64,000 bases of DNA from Rhea pennata. Its lineage: Eukaryota; Chordata; Aves; Rheiformes; Rheidae. The notes under the pieces are model-generated. The model was not told the origin of the DNA and ran no database searches. It saw only the letters and a program-made list of their open reading frames with translations. Shown one piece after another: positions 32,401-44,500 of the stretch. Where the stretch lies: positions 2,054,501-2,118,500 of the forward strand of contig NC_084671.1 in NCBI RefSeq assembly GCF_028389875.1. Reading direction: 5' to 3'. The translations under genes were made by a program, and so were the position numbers. Each line of letters begins with the position of its first letter. Position 1 is the stretch's first letter.

Positions 32401-35400
32401 GCAGTTGCTCTCTGAGAACTAGAAAAAAAATTATGCAAGTTTTTCTGTCCCCCTTTGGCAGGAGCATTACAAGTTGCTGCGAGCACCTGAGAACAGGGAT
32501 TACGTCTCTGTACGTCTGGAAGAACATTTTCCCTTCTCAGACATTCAAGGCTTTGAGCGGTGTCTAGCATTTCCAGGCTGTCAGCTGAAGTCACTGTACA
32601 CAATACAAGATTTTTAACCCTAACTTAAAAAAAACCCCACCAACAACAAAACCTCTTATCCTCAACTCTTTTGCCATCTAATGCCCAATTTCCTAATATC
32701 CTTACTCCTAAACTTTCATCCGTGTGGTTAGATCAGTGGAGTTCCTGATTTTTAAACTTAGCATTTTTTTAACACACAAAAACATTGCTGGGCTTTGTCT
32801 TTACTTGTTTTGGGGAAGAAGAGAAGAAAACTGCTAGATTTTAAGATACCTTATCAAGTGCAAACTATGACTCTGAAATTGGTTAAATGGCATGATTGAG
32901 AGAGCAGCATTATTGCTATCCACAGTTTAGAAAAAATACACAAATAAAGATGAAAGTTACCATAATGCTAGGTACCAACTTCGAAAAACCCTTAAGAGAA
33001 ATGCATTTAAAGTCTAAAGTTACTGCGTCTGCCGAGAAAGTAATATTTCACTTAAAATCTTAATGCTGTACTAACATTTTCTTCCATTGGGGTTTAGTTG
33101 ATAGCATACAAATGCAAGCTAGATAAAAGGCAAGTCTAACAAAAGATTATTTATTTTCCCATCCCTAGAAGAGGCAATATAATTTACAGGGGCCTATATA
33201 GATACCAGCACCGAGAAATGAAAGAAAACCCAGTCTGATTCATGCTTGTAGCCGCGGCGCAAGCCTCTGCCGTCCTCTGTGGCTCAGCTCAGCAGGCGGC
33301 CAGCACCCCCAGCCCGGCTGGCCGCGGGTCTTGTGCTCACGCACTACACAGCAGCAGATTTCTGCACGGAGGATCGCTCACTTCTCTTACTAGTTCATTC
33401 ATAGATTTGAACTCCTTTCCTTGTACTCCCCAGTATTCATTAATCTTACCAGGGAAGGGTCTCCCAGTCCTTCCTCCTGCTTTCCTGGGAAGCACTCTGT
33501 CCAAAGCAGTAAGCGACGCCTCCCAGCCCAGCTCACCTATGCACACCACGAACAGCCATCGCCAACTCCTCGGGAAACACAGAACTCCCTGTCAGCTGGA
33601 AAACCTTCCAGCTTGAGAGTAGAGGTTTTAATACACTAATCGTTTCACCTTACACAAATGTATAAATAGAGAACACTATCTATACACACAGGTAAGTGGG
33701 CTTAACACAAATTTCATTGCTGCCTTTTCACAGCATGTAGGCAAGTGATAAACCCTTGCAGGGTGACCTTCCCCCTTGTTTCTGTGGATAATGTGACACC
33801 AAATTTAAAACACTGTGACACATGTGATTTTTCATCAGCCTAAAATAATGACTAATAAGTGAGAGAACACACCAAGACCCTTTGCTTCCCATGTTCTAAG
33901 ATATGTGTTATGTTCTTACTTCCTAAGGACTGTTAGAGCCAAGTACAATACACAGTTTACTCTACTGAAGATGTTTGTTCAAGTACTCTGAAAACAGACT
34001 CAAGTGCCTCTTGGCAGCAACACAGATATGGTCCTCACTTTTGTAAGCTCTCATTATAGTAACCAAAAGGCAATGAAGAACTCATTGGGAATTGTGCCTT
34101 CTCATACCCTTTTTGTTGCTATTTACCTTTCATTTAGACTCATTTGAAAATATCAGCTCTGCACTGCTTGGACAAGTGGGGTCGAGATAACAGACACAAC
34201 AGCAATACCCATCACCACACAGTCCACACTCCTGTAGCTCACAGACCTTCCCCTATTGCATCATGTTTTCAAACCTTCTCAGAAATATCCTAGCACTAGA
34301 ATATTTCTATTAATAGAATTAATATTAATTATTAATATTAATGGAATACTTATATCCCTAGAAATATTCTCCGCACTTTTCTAGGGAAGTAGAAGGGAAG
34401 CAAGATGTCAACTTTCCTGTGATGTCTCCAGATCAATGACTTAAGCAACAGTAGCAAAGTCCATGGCATAAACATGGAAATAGTGTCTCCTATCTCCACC
34501 AAGGATTTGCCTTTGCCACCACCTGCATTTGTAGTGGGCCCTGTCTGGTCTGTTGGCTTTAATGCTGCTGCTCTACCAGCATAATCAATAGCTTGCCACA
34601 AACATACTCCTTTTTGGACAAACATATTTGAGAATTCAAAACAAAGCTATTGTATTAAGCTTTGCAATTTTAGGTGAGATAGACATATGACAAGCTACAA
34701 GGGAAATGAGTCTAATGCTGATGTAATAGGCAAAACCACAGCAATCTCACTCTACTAAGACAAAGTTTCAGCTAAAAACATGGCTTCTCTGACCCTAGTT
34801 CAGTGCCACATGAGAGCTGTGAAAGGAAGATGGTGAAACATCCTATAAAGATTAGCACAGGCAGTTCAGTCTGCAGCAGAAGTTGTGGTACACTTTCAAG
34901 ACTTACTAAATCCAGTGTTGAGGAAATACAGACATGTTACCTGTTAAAATAAATAGCTGAAAAAGTCCATTATTCAAACCTTGGCCAAAATATTCAAAAT
35001 TCTTGGCCAGATTTGTGCAGGCTATCACAGTGTGGCAAAAACATCTAAGCAAAAGGTCATTCCTCCAGATTTCAATGCACTGATCTAAAACACACAGGCA
35101 TCAGAAAGCTTCAAAAACAGATCACCAGAATCATCTACCTGAGTAAAAATTTGCTTTTCACTCAGCCTGTTTTCCAGTATACCTGGAGTACTATGGTTGT
35201 TATTCAGTATTAACTTGTTCCTAAGAAGATGCATACTATGGATTCATTTATATTAATGCAAATAATTCTGAGGAAAAATCCTCACCACCATGCCCAGGGA
35301 TGCCCTGAGAGACAAGGAGAATATGAATCGGGTACAACATCTGTACCAGTTTCTCTTGACATGTGGCAACTGCTGTAGTCTCCAGTGGGCACTGGGACGT

Positions 35401-35848
35401 GGTCTAGCAGATATATGTCCTGTACACGGATGTGCTCCTTTACCTGGACATGGCAAGATGGGCGTGTATCACTCCCACTCCCTAAGAGTTATCAGAGACT
35501 TAGTCATGAGGACTTACAAGTCCACAAGTCCACAAATCCTAACTTTGGGTTGCATCCCTTCAAGCAAACACCAAATAAGGTCTGCTTTTGACTCTGAATC
35601 TCACCAGAGATGCTGAGGTGAGAGGAATTTTACTGGAGAATTCCAATTAAAATAGATCCTGTCTACTTTTTGCTTGAAAGTTTGCTTTCCCCACTTTCTC
35701 CTCTGAGACCACAACTATCTCTGCACAGAGGGAAGAGACACCACATTATCTCTGTGAGCTACGCTGCATCATCCATCCAAAGAGCCTGTCTGCCAGGAAT
35801 AAATCTCCCTTGCTCACAGCATATCAGTAATGAATGCAGATCACTTAC

Positions 35849-35966
35849 CTGTTGCCTTTTCAGGATTATTGCACATAAAACATTGCCAAGTTCCTGCTTC
35901 CTCACTGTAGCCGAATAAATCAAAGAACCTCACTTCTTCCAGGTGCATCTGTACATGGTCCAGATC
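35849..35966 (-). CDS. VEPH1: VEPH1 coding exon D (118 nt)
   Basis: The exon encodes 39 residues, from [20 protein letters not shown] through [12 protein letters not shown] to NNPEKAT, plus one base of the next codon (Val). The acceptor is GGCCTAG and the donor is CAACAG/GTAAGT, a near-perfect consensus. The entry phase is 0 and the exit phase 1, matching the exons on both sides. The [12 protein letters not shown] motif immediately before the PH domain is characteristic of VEPH1 as I recall it. The exon is too short to stand out as an open frame and rests on protein similarity plus splice-phase agreement. Confidence 0.94.
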
Positions 35967-38900
35967 CTAGGCCAGTAATGAAAGAAACCAAAGCCATTCA
36001 CCATGTGAACCATTGCACAGTTAACAGCTCGTAAAACGCAACCACAAAGGGCAGCGCATCAGGATCTAACAAGTGCCGTCTTTCATATTTTTCATGTGGA
36101 CAAACAACCTGCCTGGGCAAGTGTACTAAGTAGGACACATCTCTCTTTTTATCATCAGTAACAGCTAATATAACAAGTCTTTAGGAGGTAGAGGCCTGGT
36201 TTGGGATTTCTTTTTTTTTTTTTTTTTGGCCCCTTCAACATTCCTGACAGCAGCGCTCTTAGCAGTCCTGCCCAGCACATTTCCTTCCAGCTCAATCTCC
36301 TTGATTACTTCTGGCCCTCTCTTTGGGTTTTTCAATGACACACAATTTAGTGGTCTCGACTAATTGTCTAGACTGCTGGGGACTTCCTCCCTTCTAAGTG
36401 GGCAACACATGAGAACAAGAGATAACATCTTGGTAGTGGCTGGGGCCCACTCCCCCTTTTAAAGAACAAGGTTCTGAACCCAAATTTTCTCTGAGAAGCA
36501 CTAATATACTAATATGAATGTTTATTTCCAAAACTGCAGCAATAACAGGACAAATTTACCTTAGACAAAACATATCTGCATGAATGTGACGTTCTTACTC
36601 TCCCATTGAGAACAGTCAGGGAAGTACCAATTATGCATCTTAAAAGAAAACTTAATGTCTAACTTGATCTAAGAAGCCTACAGAAACTACACATGCAGCT
36701 TCAAGCACTTGAAAAGCTGAATACTCCTCTCTTTTAGATAATTAATAACACTGTATAATTCAGTGTAATTTAAACTCAGTTATTTAATTTTAAAAATATT
36801 TGCGATCTCACACTTAAATAAACGCTGGTGTTAAACAACACTCAGTTACTCAGTACAAACACAAAGAAAACCAGCCAAGCCCGCTCAGAAAACACTCCTC
36901 TTTATTTGCGTGGGGTCTTCACAGATCTTGAAATACTGCATGCAGCAGCCCAAAGAAAACATGAATTTACACAGTTCATACAGTCAATGGAAAAAGTACC
37001 TTCTCTTGCCAGGGACATTAGTTCAACCCACTGAACAAGGCTGTACAAAGGATAGAGTTGTCCGATTCAGGCCTTTTCCATGTGTATGTATTTCAAAACA
37101 TTTACGGAAAAAGAGAGTGAAAAAGCCCATAGCTCAGAGGAGAGACCCAATGGCACTGCTTCTCTCCTCCCCAGTTTCTTTCTAACTGGGATACAGTCAG
37201 GAAATGGCTATTTTCTCGAGAACCAGAACAGCCCAAGATTACTTCATTCCCCTCGCTGCCGCTCAGCTGCTGCCGAGGAGAACAAGAAGTTTTGCCCAGA
37301 GATGTTTCCATATTAGCCTTACTGGAGAGCAGCGGTGCAGCTGCGAGAACAGCAGTGTTCGGCCATGTCCCCCTCCTTTGGTCACAGGCCATTTACTTTG
37401 GCTTCAGGTTCAGGTGTCTCAGGGTGAACCTGGCTGGCTGCAGCTGGCTGGACTAGTGGGCTACACTGACAGACACTTATGCCCCAGAGGTCTCAGATAC
37501 ACCTTTGCTTGGCTTGCAGGAGAGCGTTCTCTGAGCAGTAACACCCCACGCAGCTTGTCTCCTCCTCCTCGGCAGGAGTGGAGAGACGACTGGCCCTGCT
37601 GTGGCAGCTACCCTTGCTCCAGGCCCTTCCAACAACAACATCACTTCAGAGTTTGGTGCTGCACTTAAATGCTCAAAGAGCTTCCCTATGGCCCATCCTG
37701 CTGAGTTCAGCTCGGGGGCAGCAGCAGTTGTCAGAAGAAGAGTAAGAAAAAGCTGGTGATATTTCTTCAGATATTCCAGGCATGCTGCTGTGAGATTCAG
37801 GGCTGGTGACTCCTCAGGCAGGAGGACCTGGGAGAGCAGAAGAGCCAGACTGCATCCAGCCAGCTTCTTGAAGCTTCCTTCCCACTTTAAGTTCTTGATC
37901 CAGTGCAAGAACCCCCCCGGGTATGGAAAGGTGCAACAAAGTGTATCCAGGAACATGCCCTGATGTGCCCTGGTTTGACGTTCTGAGAGGACACAAGATG
38001 GACAAAATGATGATAGTATTGCTCTGCATGGAGCTGGGCCAGGCATTATAAGGACATGAATCAAACTTGAAAGAAACTCTATGAACCTCTCCATCCAGTG
38101 AAAAATCTCTTTAGTCGCTGTAATGAGTCAGTAGATCAGAAGAAAGGCAAACATCATTGAAAGACCAATGCAGCAATCTTTCTTACACTTACCTTTCCAC
38201 TCTGTAATAGTGGAAATAATCTGAAACAAGACACTTATTTTAGGAGGGGGACTGCATGGTACAAGCCTAATTGGGGAGACTTATCTCATCCTTATGCTAC
38301 ATCTTGAAAATTTCAGTGACTCCATTGTGAAAATGTGGCACTTCGCTGCTGCATAAACTAAGATAGCAAACAAAGAACAAGAGAACAGAACTACCAACGG
38401 CTTACGAATGTCAGTGATTCTCTTGCAAGGCTACTCAGCAAAGGACTATCTTTAGGGTCACAGGGGGCTCATAAGGTAGTCACCATGTCTCTCTTCTGAC
38501 ACAGCATGAGTCAACACAAAGAATTCTGACATTAGTTTTTATAATGTAGCCTGTGTGTACTTTGATAAAGAACTATGAAGCAACCAAAAGGAAATCTGTG
38601 AGGATGTACATCTGGAAATACTTTACTTTTGGCACATTTTAAGCAGCGTAGTATAAATATTTTCTGTGGCACGAACATACTGCTCAGTGATACATGACAT
38701 TCTTTCTATAAGCTAGGTATTCATTGCAAAATCCTTGCACACACATATCAGGCCAAATCCAGATCTTTATCTGTTACAGTGATGTAAATCTGAAAATATT
38801 TCTCAGACTTTATCCTGGAATAACTCATTGATGTAATATACTCTTCTCCAGATTTGCAAAATGCTTTACCAAATTAGAAGAAAATGTATAAATTCATTTA

Positions 38901-41394
38901 TTCTGAATTAGCCCAGTGTCACAGCCCAGGGTAAAACGCTGAGCAATTGTGGAACAGTTGTTACAATATTGGCTTCACTGTGGTTCCTGCTTACTTCAAC
39001 AGGATACAACCCTACTTTCCCCTATGTGCTTATACAGCACAGAAGTTCCTTGATTCTGATAAGGCCGTTTAGACTATACTGGAACATGACTCATAAAATC
39101 TGAATACAATATAAGACTTTGATACAGCATTTATATCAACACATTTCAAAAAATTTATATGTAAAGATAAATACTATGTTTATCAAAACAACCACACATC
39201 TACAGCTTTACTGGAAGAAGAATATTATTAACAACTACATTTTTTTTTCAAATCATTTGTAATATTTTAAGTTCCATTAATAAAAGGAAGAACTCACTGA
39301 AAGTAAAAATTCAGAGTACTACAGAAGGTTGTTCTGTCAAGCAAAATTGTTATTAAGTCATGTTTGGAATCTACTGCACGAGGCTCCTCTAGTTAGCATT
39401 TTGGGGAATGTACAAGTTGAAAGAAATCTTCCTTACAGTAGACTTAGATCTTGCTCCCAGAAAACTTGATGGGACTTTTCTGAGTAAATTCAGTGGAAGT
39501 TTTACTAGAAATAAATTCAGGCTCTGTATTAATAAGCAAAACCAAATCAGAGAACATAAACCTAGCAGCATGCTGCACAGACCAGCACTGAACTTTAAAG
39601 TCTTTTAAACATTTCAGATGTAGTACATTTACTTGACTGTCTTCAACTTCTGAAGGATATTACATAACCTACAACTCCCAGAGTTTCCAAAGTTCAATTT
39701 GCTACTTAATTCATTAAATCGGTAAAGATCTGTATCTTATTTTCCAGTTCAACTACTTTGGGAACTCGAAGATACTATTACTGTCACAAAATGATGAAAT
39801 TTCCCAAAATAGGCCAAATGCTAGTATCTAAAAAACAGTAGGATTATGCAACCAAGACACCAGAGAGTAATCACATTTCCAGGGTGTTGGACTATTTTGT
39901 AGTATTTATACATATGATGCACTATATCTAATTCTACCCATGAAAAAACGTTCTTTTCTAAGCTCTTTATTCACCCCAAACTCTTTTACACTCAACCAGC
40001 TCTGACTTTTGACTAGCAGCTTTTGGCAGGGACACAAGTTAAGCCACTACTAACAGAAAGACAGTTCTAATGCCTTCAGATGACTCAGGCTAGGATTCAA
40101 AAGCAGCTAAAATACTTAGTGCAAGCTCCAATGTATCTAAGTAAAACTAGCCCATAAGCTGGGTCTCAGATTTGGGGATCCCCTACTCTCCTTGCAAGCC
40201 ACAGTAGGAATTCCCAGTTCAGTGCAGAATTATCTTTGAATTTCAGAAGGTGTTCTTAACAAAACCCCTGGTTTTAAATCAGCCATAACCTTAGTAAATT
40301 AATCTTACTCAGTCAGACATTTTTATGCTTAAAATATTCTGAGAGAAAATATTTTAAAATCATATTTGACAATTCATTTCATCCAATTTAGCTGGATGAA
40401 GACGTTCAGGAATAAATAGATACTTGTTTTAAAAACCTACAGAATTCTCTTCTAAGAAGCCTGATTAATAGCTTTAAAATGGCATTCCCCAAAATCCTTG
40501 AGACAGTAAACAGCTTTGACTGAGTAATCTTTTAAACTGATGGGGGTAACTAAAAACGCACGTGCAAATGATCGTTCCCATAAAATCCAACTCCGTGTTT
40601 AACTAGGTGACTTTCCAAGTGGCTGCCAAACAGCCCATAACGGCAGCTAATTTGAATCTACAGTTTGAAGCTGTTCATGTGAGTAGGAAAAAATCCATAT
40701 GTACCATCACTCGTTTTCATCGCTTCGGGAACAATTCCCACAAGGCGTGTAGGAGGGATTAGAGAACAAGCCTGGAGGCCTTTCAAAGCACAGTACAGAG
40801 TAACACCATGAATCTGCTGCAGAGCTCGAAAACATAATAGTTGGTGAACATTTTTCAATCCCCCCGCAAGCTGAGCACCTCATATAAAAGAGAGGTCAGA
40901 TGCACACGCTACAAACAGCCATATGGTCATCCAACAGAAGAGGACCTGGCGTGTTAGTGAGCGCAAATGCTCGGAAGAACCCAGAGCTAAGGCAAACAAC
41001 CTTAACCACAGTCCTCAAAGCACAAAGTATTTATTTGTTTATTCTCAAGCCAGTAGACAGAAGCAAGGAAGAGATGTTGGTTTGATTCTCTAAGTCAGCG
41101 TAAAAATGCCATCACCATTACTGGCAATAGAATCAGGCCTAATCTCTCATTTCTAAGGACAATGTAACTTGTATAGTGTTAGATGTACTGTGTGAGAGAC
41201 AAGAAGCAATGAGGAAAAAGAGAAAAAAAGAAAGGAGGGGAGAAGGGCAGGGTAAGGGAAAAAAGTTTTGGTTTTCACTATATGAGTACAGCAAAGATTT
41301 GTTATAGCTCTTGCAGAGATCTTTGCAGAACAGTTCCAAAAGTCAGTGTGAAATTCTTTCGCCACTCTTTCTCTCCAGAGAAAAAGTGCTTTAC
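35967..41394 (-). other. VEPH1: VEPH1 intron between exons C and D (5.4 kb)
   Basis: The intron is 5428 bp, phase 0. It contains a T17 run and, at 37477-38094 on the minus strand, a 205-codon open frame beginning MERFIEFLSSLIHV that I cannot assign. The remainder is AT-rich unique sequence. A fragment near 38.75 kb ('caggccaaatccagatcttt') is reminiscent of old sauropsid interspersed repeats but too short to classify. Confidence 0.8.
36211..36227 (+). repeat. Poly(T) tract, 17 T
   Basis: An uninterrupted run of 17 T. On the transcribed minus strand it is poly(A) within a VEPH1 intron. Confidence 0.9.
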
Positions 41395-41529
41395 CTTTTG
41401 GTGTGGAAATGTAGACTGGATCATGGCAGTTTCAAAACTGTGCGTCCCCCTGAGCTGCGTCTTCTCCCACAGGGCCTTAAGGACTTGCACAGGATTACTG
41501 TGTATGGACAAGGGTTCTGCGAACAAGCT
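41395..41529 (-). CDS. VEPH1: VEPH1 coding exon C (135 nt)
   Basis: The exon runs from the acceptor TTTTCTTCAG to the donor AAAAG/GTAAAG and encodes exactly 45 residues in phase 0 at both ends: SLFAEPLSIHSNPVQVLK, then ALWEKTQLRGTHSFETAM, then IQSTFPHQK. This agrees with the VEPH1 segment SLFPEPLSIHS...ALWEKTQ remembered from mammals, with conservative differences. Because the exon is phase 0-0 and a multiple of three, skipping it would not break the frame, so alternative splicing here is possible in principle. An antisense open frame over the same bases is a shadow of this exon. Confidence 0.94.
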
Positions 41530-44500
41530 CTGAAGAAAATATTGAAAACAGTATTTCAAACATTTTTTTACTTGGTCATTAATAAACAGCATCTTGTTCT
41601 TATTTCATAATGAGACTGTCATGCAAATAATCAGCAATTAGTTCATTTCTCTCTAAGGAGTTATGATAAATCCATATGCATACAATTAGACAAATCCCAA
41701 AATACTTCATTTGCTATTAGGGGAGTTTTCTTATAGTACATTATATGTCTTTAAGATCCTTGGCTCACTGATGATTATATATCAATTACTACCATACACA
41801 GCAAGTTGCATGTCATATTTGTATTTAAATGCTCATTTAACAAAATGTTAACAGAGCTGGCTTCTATAAGCTAGATGTACATCTCAGTGACATTTTTTTT
41901 TTATCCATTAATGTAGAGATGATTAGCACCATTATATCTTTGCATATGCTTAGTATGCGCCTTACTGCAACTCTTGGTCCTTGTAGGGGAAACAGTAATT
42001 GTGCGATTATTGCTCATGAGCACACTGGATTACGCTGCGACTGCACTGGGATAAAATGCAAGAGAATAAAACTGCACAGAATATGCTCAATGCAGCTTTT
42101 ACTGCTACAATACCAGAAGTTTCATCTCCTGAACATTCACAAAACAAGGTGAAACAGCACAAGGTGAAACCTATCTGAGGTTGGGTGTGATTGACTCAGA
42201 AGTGAGCGCTGCTCTTGCCCCAGGCGGCAGGCGCAGAAATCGCCGGCGGGCCCGGGCTGCCGCGTGCCTCCAGCCGGCCTCTGCGGCGAGGCGGCCTGGA
42301 GAAACTGAGGCAGCTCCTGCCAAGCACGTGCAAACTCTGAAAGCTTGTTAAGTAAATTTGGCAGGATTATGCAGGGATGGCAAAACTCTTTCACAAGCAA
42401 CACTGTCCTAACAAATTTCTTCCTCCTGCTTCGAAGCACGTAGACACAAGACCTATTGAGAGAAACGGTCACCAGAAATTTTTAACATGGCCAAGGCAAT
42501 GCATTTTTTCCAGCTATGCTGTCAGAAACAGCTGGATCGTTTTGTCCAAATTAAAATAAAAAACAGTCAGCTCGAGGCAACCACCTGGCATGGGAAAATT
42601 GCAGCCCAGTTAGTTAGTGTTTGGCAAATTTATGAACGACTATAAGCAAGGTATTATAAAAGGACACGTCAGGCAATCATTGTTAGATGGGGCTGCCATA
42701 CGGGCATAAAGCTTTCACACCTGACAAGAGAAATTAAACCGTAAATCAAGTGGCATTAGAGAATGATTTTAATGAACAAATCTGTGAAAACAAGCATCTC
42801 ATCTGTAGAGTATTTTCTCTAAGATCATCCCTTATTCTACCTCCATTCTTTTTGTTAACAATCATTTAGAAAATTTCTCTCTCAGATCCATATAATAGAT
42901 CTTAATGGAAACGTTCTTCTCTTCCCAGTGGCCAAAAGCTACTCTGCTGAAAACACAGTAATAATTTGTAGTTTCACAACTTCCACCCAAGCATTTTGAA
43001 ACATGATATAACTATTCACTATTCACTTAATATTTTTTAAATTAAATGGGAAGCAGGGTCATGAAATTAAGGATCTGCTCTGGAGACATGAGAGAAAAAC
43101 TCCCTCTTCCTGCATTCTAGAAAAGTAAAAGTTATGTCAAAGAGAATATAGAATGACTGGCAAAAAAAGATGAATAAAAATATGGTAACTTATATGGACA
43201 TTCTTAGAAATCATATATTATTCTTTTGACTATGAATCTTTGACAAATCTGCTGAAAGCTACATTTTTATCACTGGTCTTTCATTTAACTTATTATTAAC
43301 ACACTATAAATATATTTTATGTCAAATTTATCTCCTGTGCAATTTCACAGACTTAAATAACATTTATCCTGTGAATTTAGCACACTGTATTTAATTTAAT
43401 CATAATTTTATTTGCAGTACGTAAAAGCTTTGGGATTTCAAACAAAGGAAAAGCATAAATTGTCTTACATTAAACATCATACTGATGCATAGCAGGTTTG
43501 AACACTCAGTGCAACGCAAGAGGCACCATAATTTTTCCGTAAAAGAGCATATAAAATGCTGCATTTACAGTGTGTTTGCAAAGACACAAAACCAAACCGC
43601 ATTGTTTTGCGCCCGTCCCACTGAAGCCAATGGCAAGTTCGCTGCGGGCCCCTCGGCCCCAGTCAGGTTCGGGACGTGCAGGAGCACGAGCGCAGTCGGA
43701 GCACTTCAGAAGCAGCGTGTGAGCACGCCGGCAGGAGCCGGCTCTCAGCCAGGAGCTCAGAGAAGAGACAAAGCGCACAAAAGGCCGCTAAGAGGCACGA
43801 GGAGCAGCTCCCAGGCACCCAGCGGCGAGCGGGTGGACCTGGGTGCTGCGGTGGGCGCCAGCGGCCTGCAGGCCCCCCCCCAGACAAGTGCCCCTGGCCC
43901 GGGGAGCGAGCGGTCTCCGGCTGGGTGCTCGGGGACCCTGAGCGAGGCCGCCGTCTCCGCCAGCCCTTCCCCGGGACCTGCCCGGGAGCCCGCGCAGCTT
44001 CTCCTGCAGCAGCGGCCAGCAACAGCGAGCGTGGGCAGGACGGGGGACCCCCCTCCGGGTGGGAACGGCAGCCTCGCAGGGAGCCTCGCCTGCAGGAGCA
44101 GTGTTGCCTCCTGGGCACCTGCTCCGTAAGCCTCTCCTCCTGCCCAGAGGGGTGACAGCCCCTGCGGGTTTATAGGGCTCAGTACAGCGGATTATACCCC
44201 TAGACCATTGCAAACAGTCCTACTTTGCGCAATAGCCCACTCAGAAGGTCAATACCCCCAAAAAGGGAGACTAAAGCAAGAGCAAGCAGCATCGGCACAC
44301 AAACTCGTGAGACTGTAGCATGCCCAAAGCGAAGGCTCCAAAAGAGCAGCTGTAACTGGACAAACGCAGTTACTCAGCGCAGGGCAGAGAAAACCACGTG
44401 AAGCAGAGGGGGCCGGCAGCCCGTCCCCGGGTCCGGAGGAGGCCAGGCCCAGCAGGGGCACGCGGGCCCGGGGCAGGGAGGAACAGCATGCAGAGCAATG

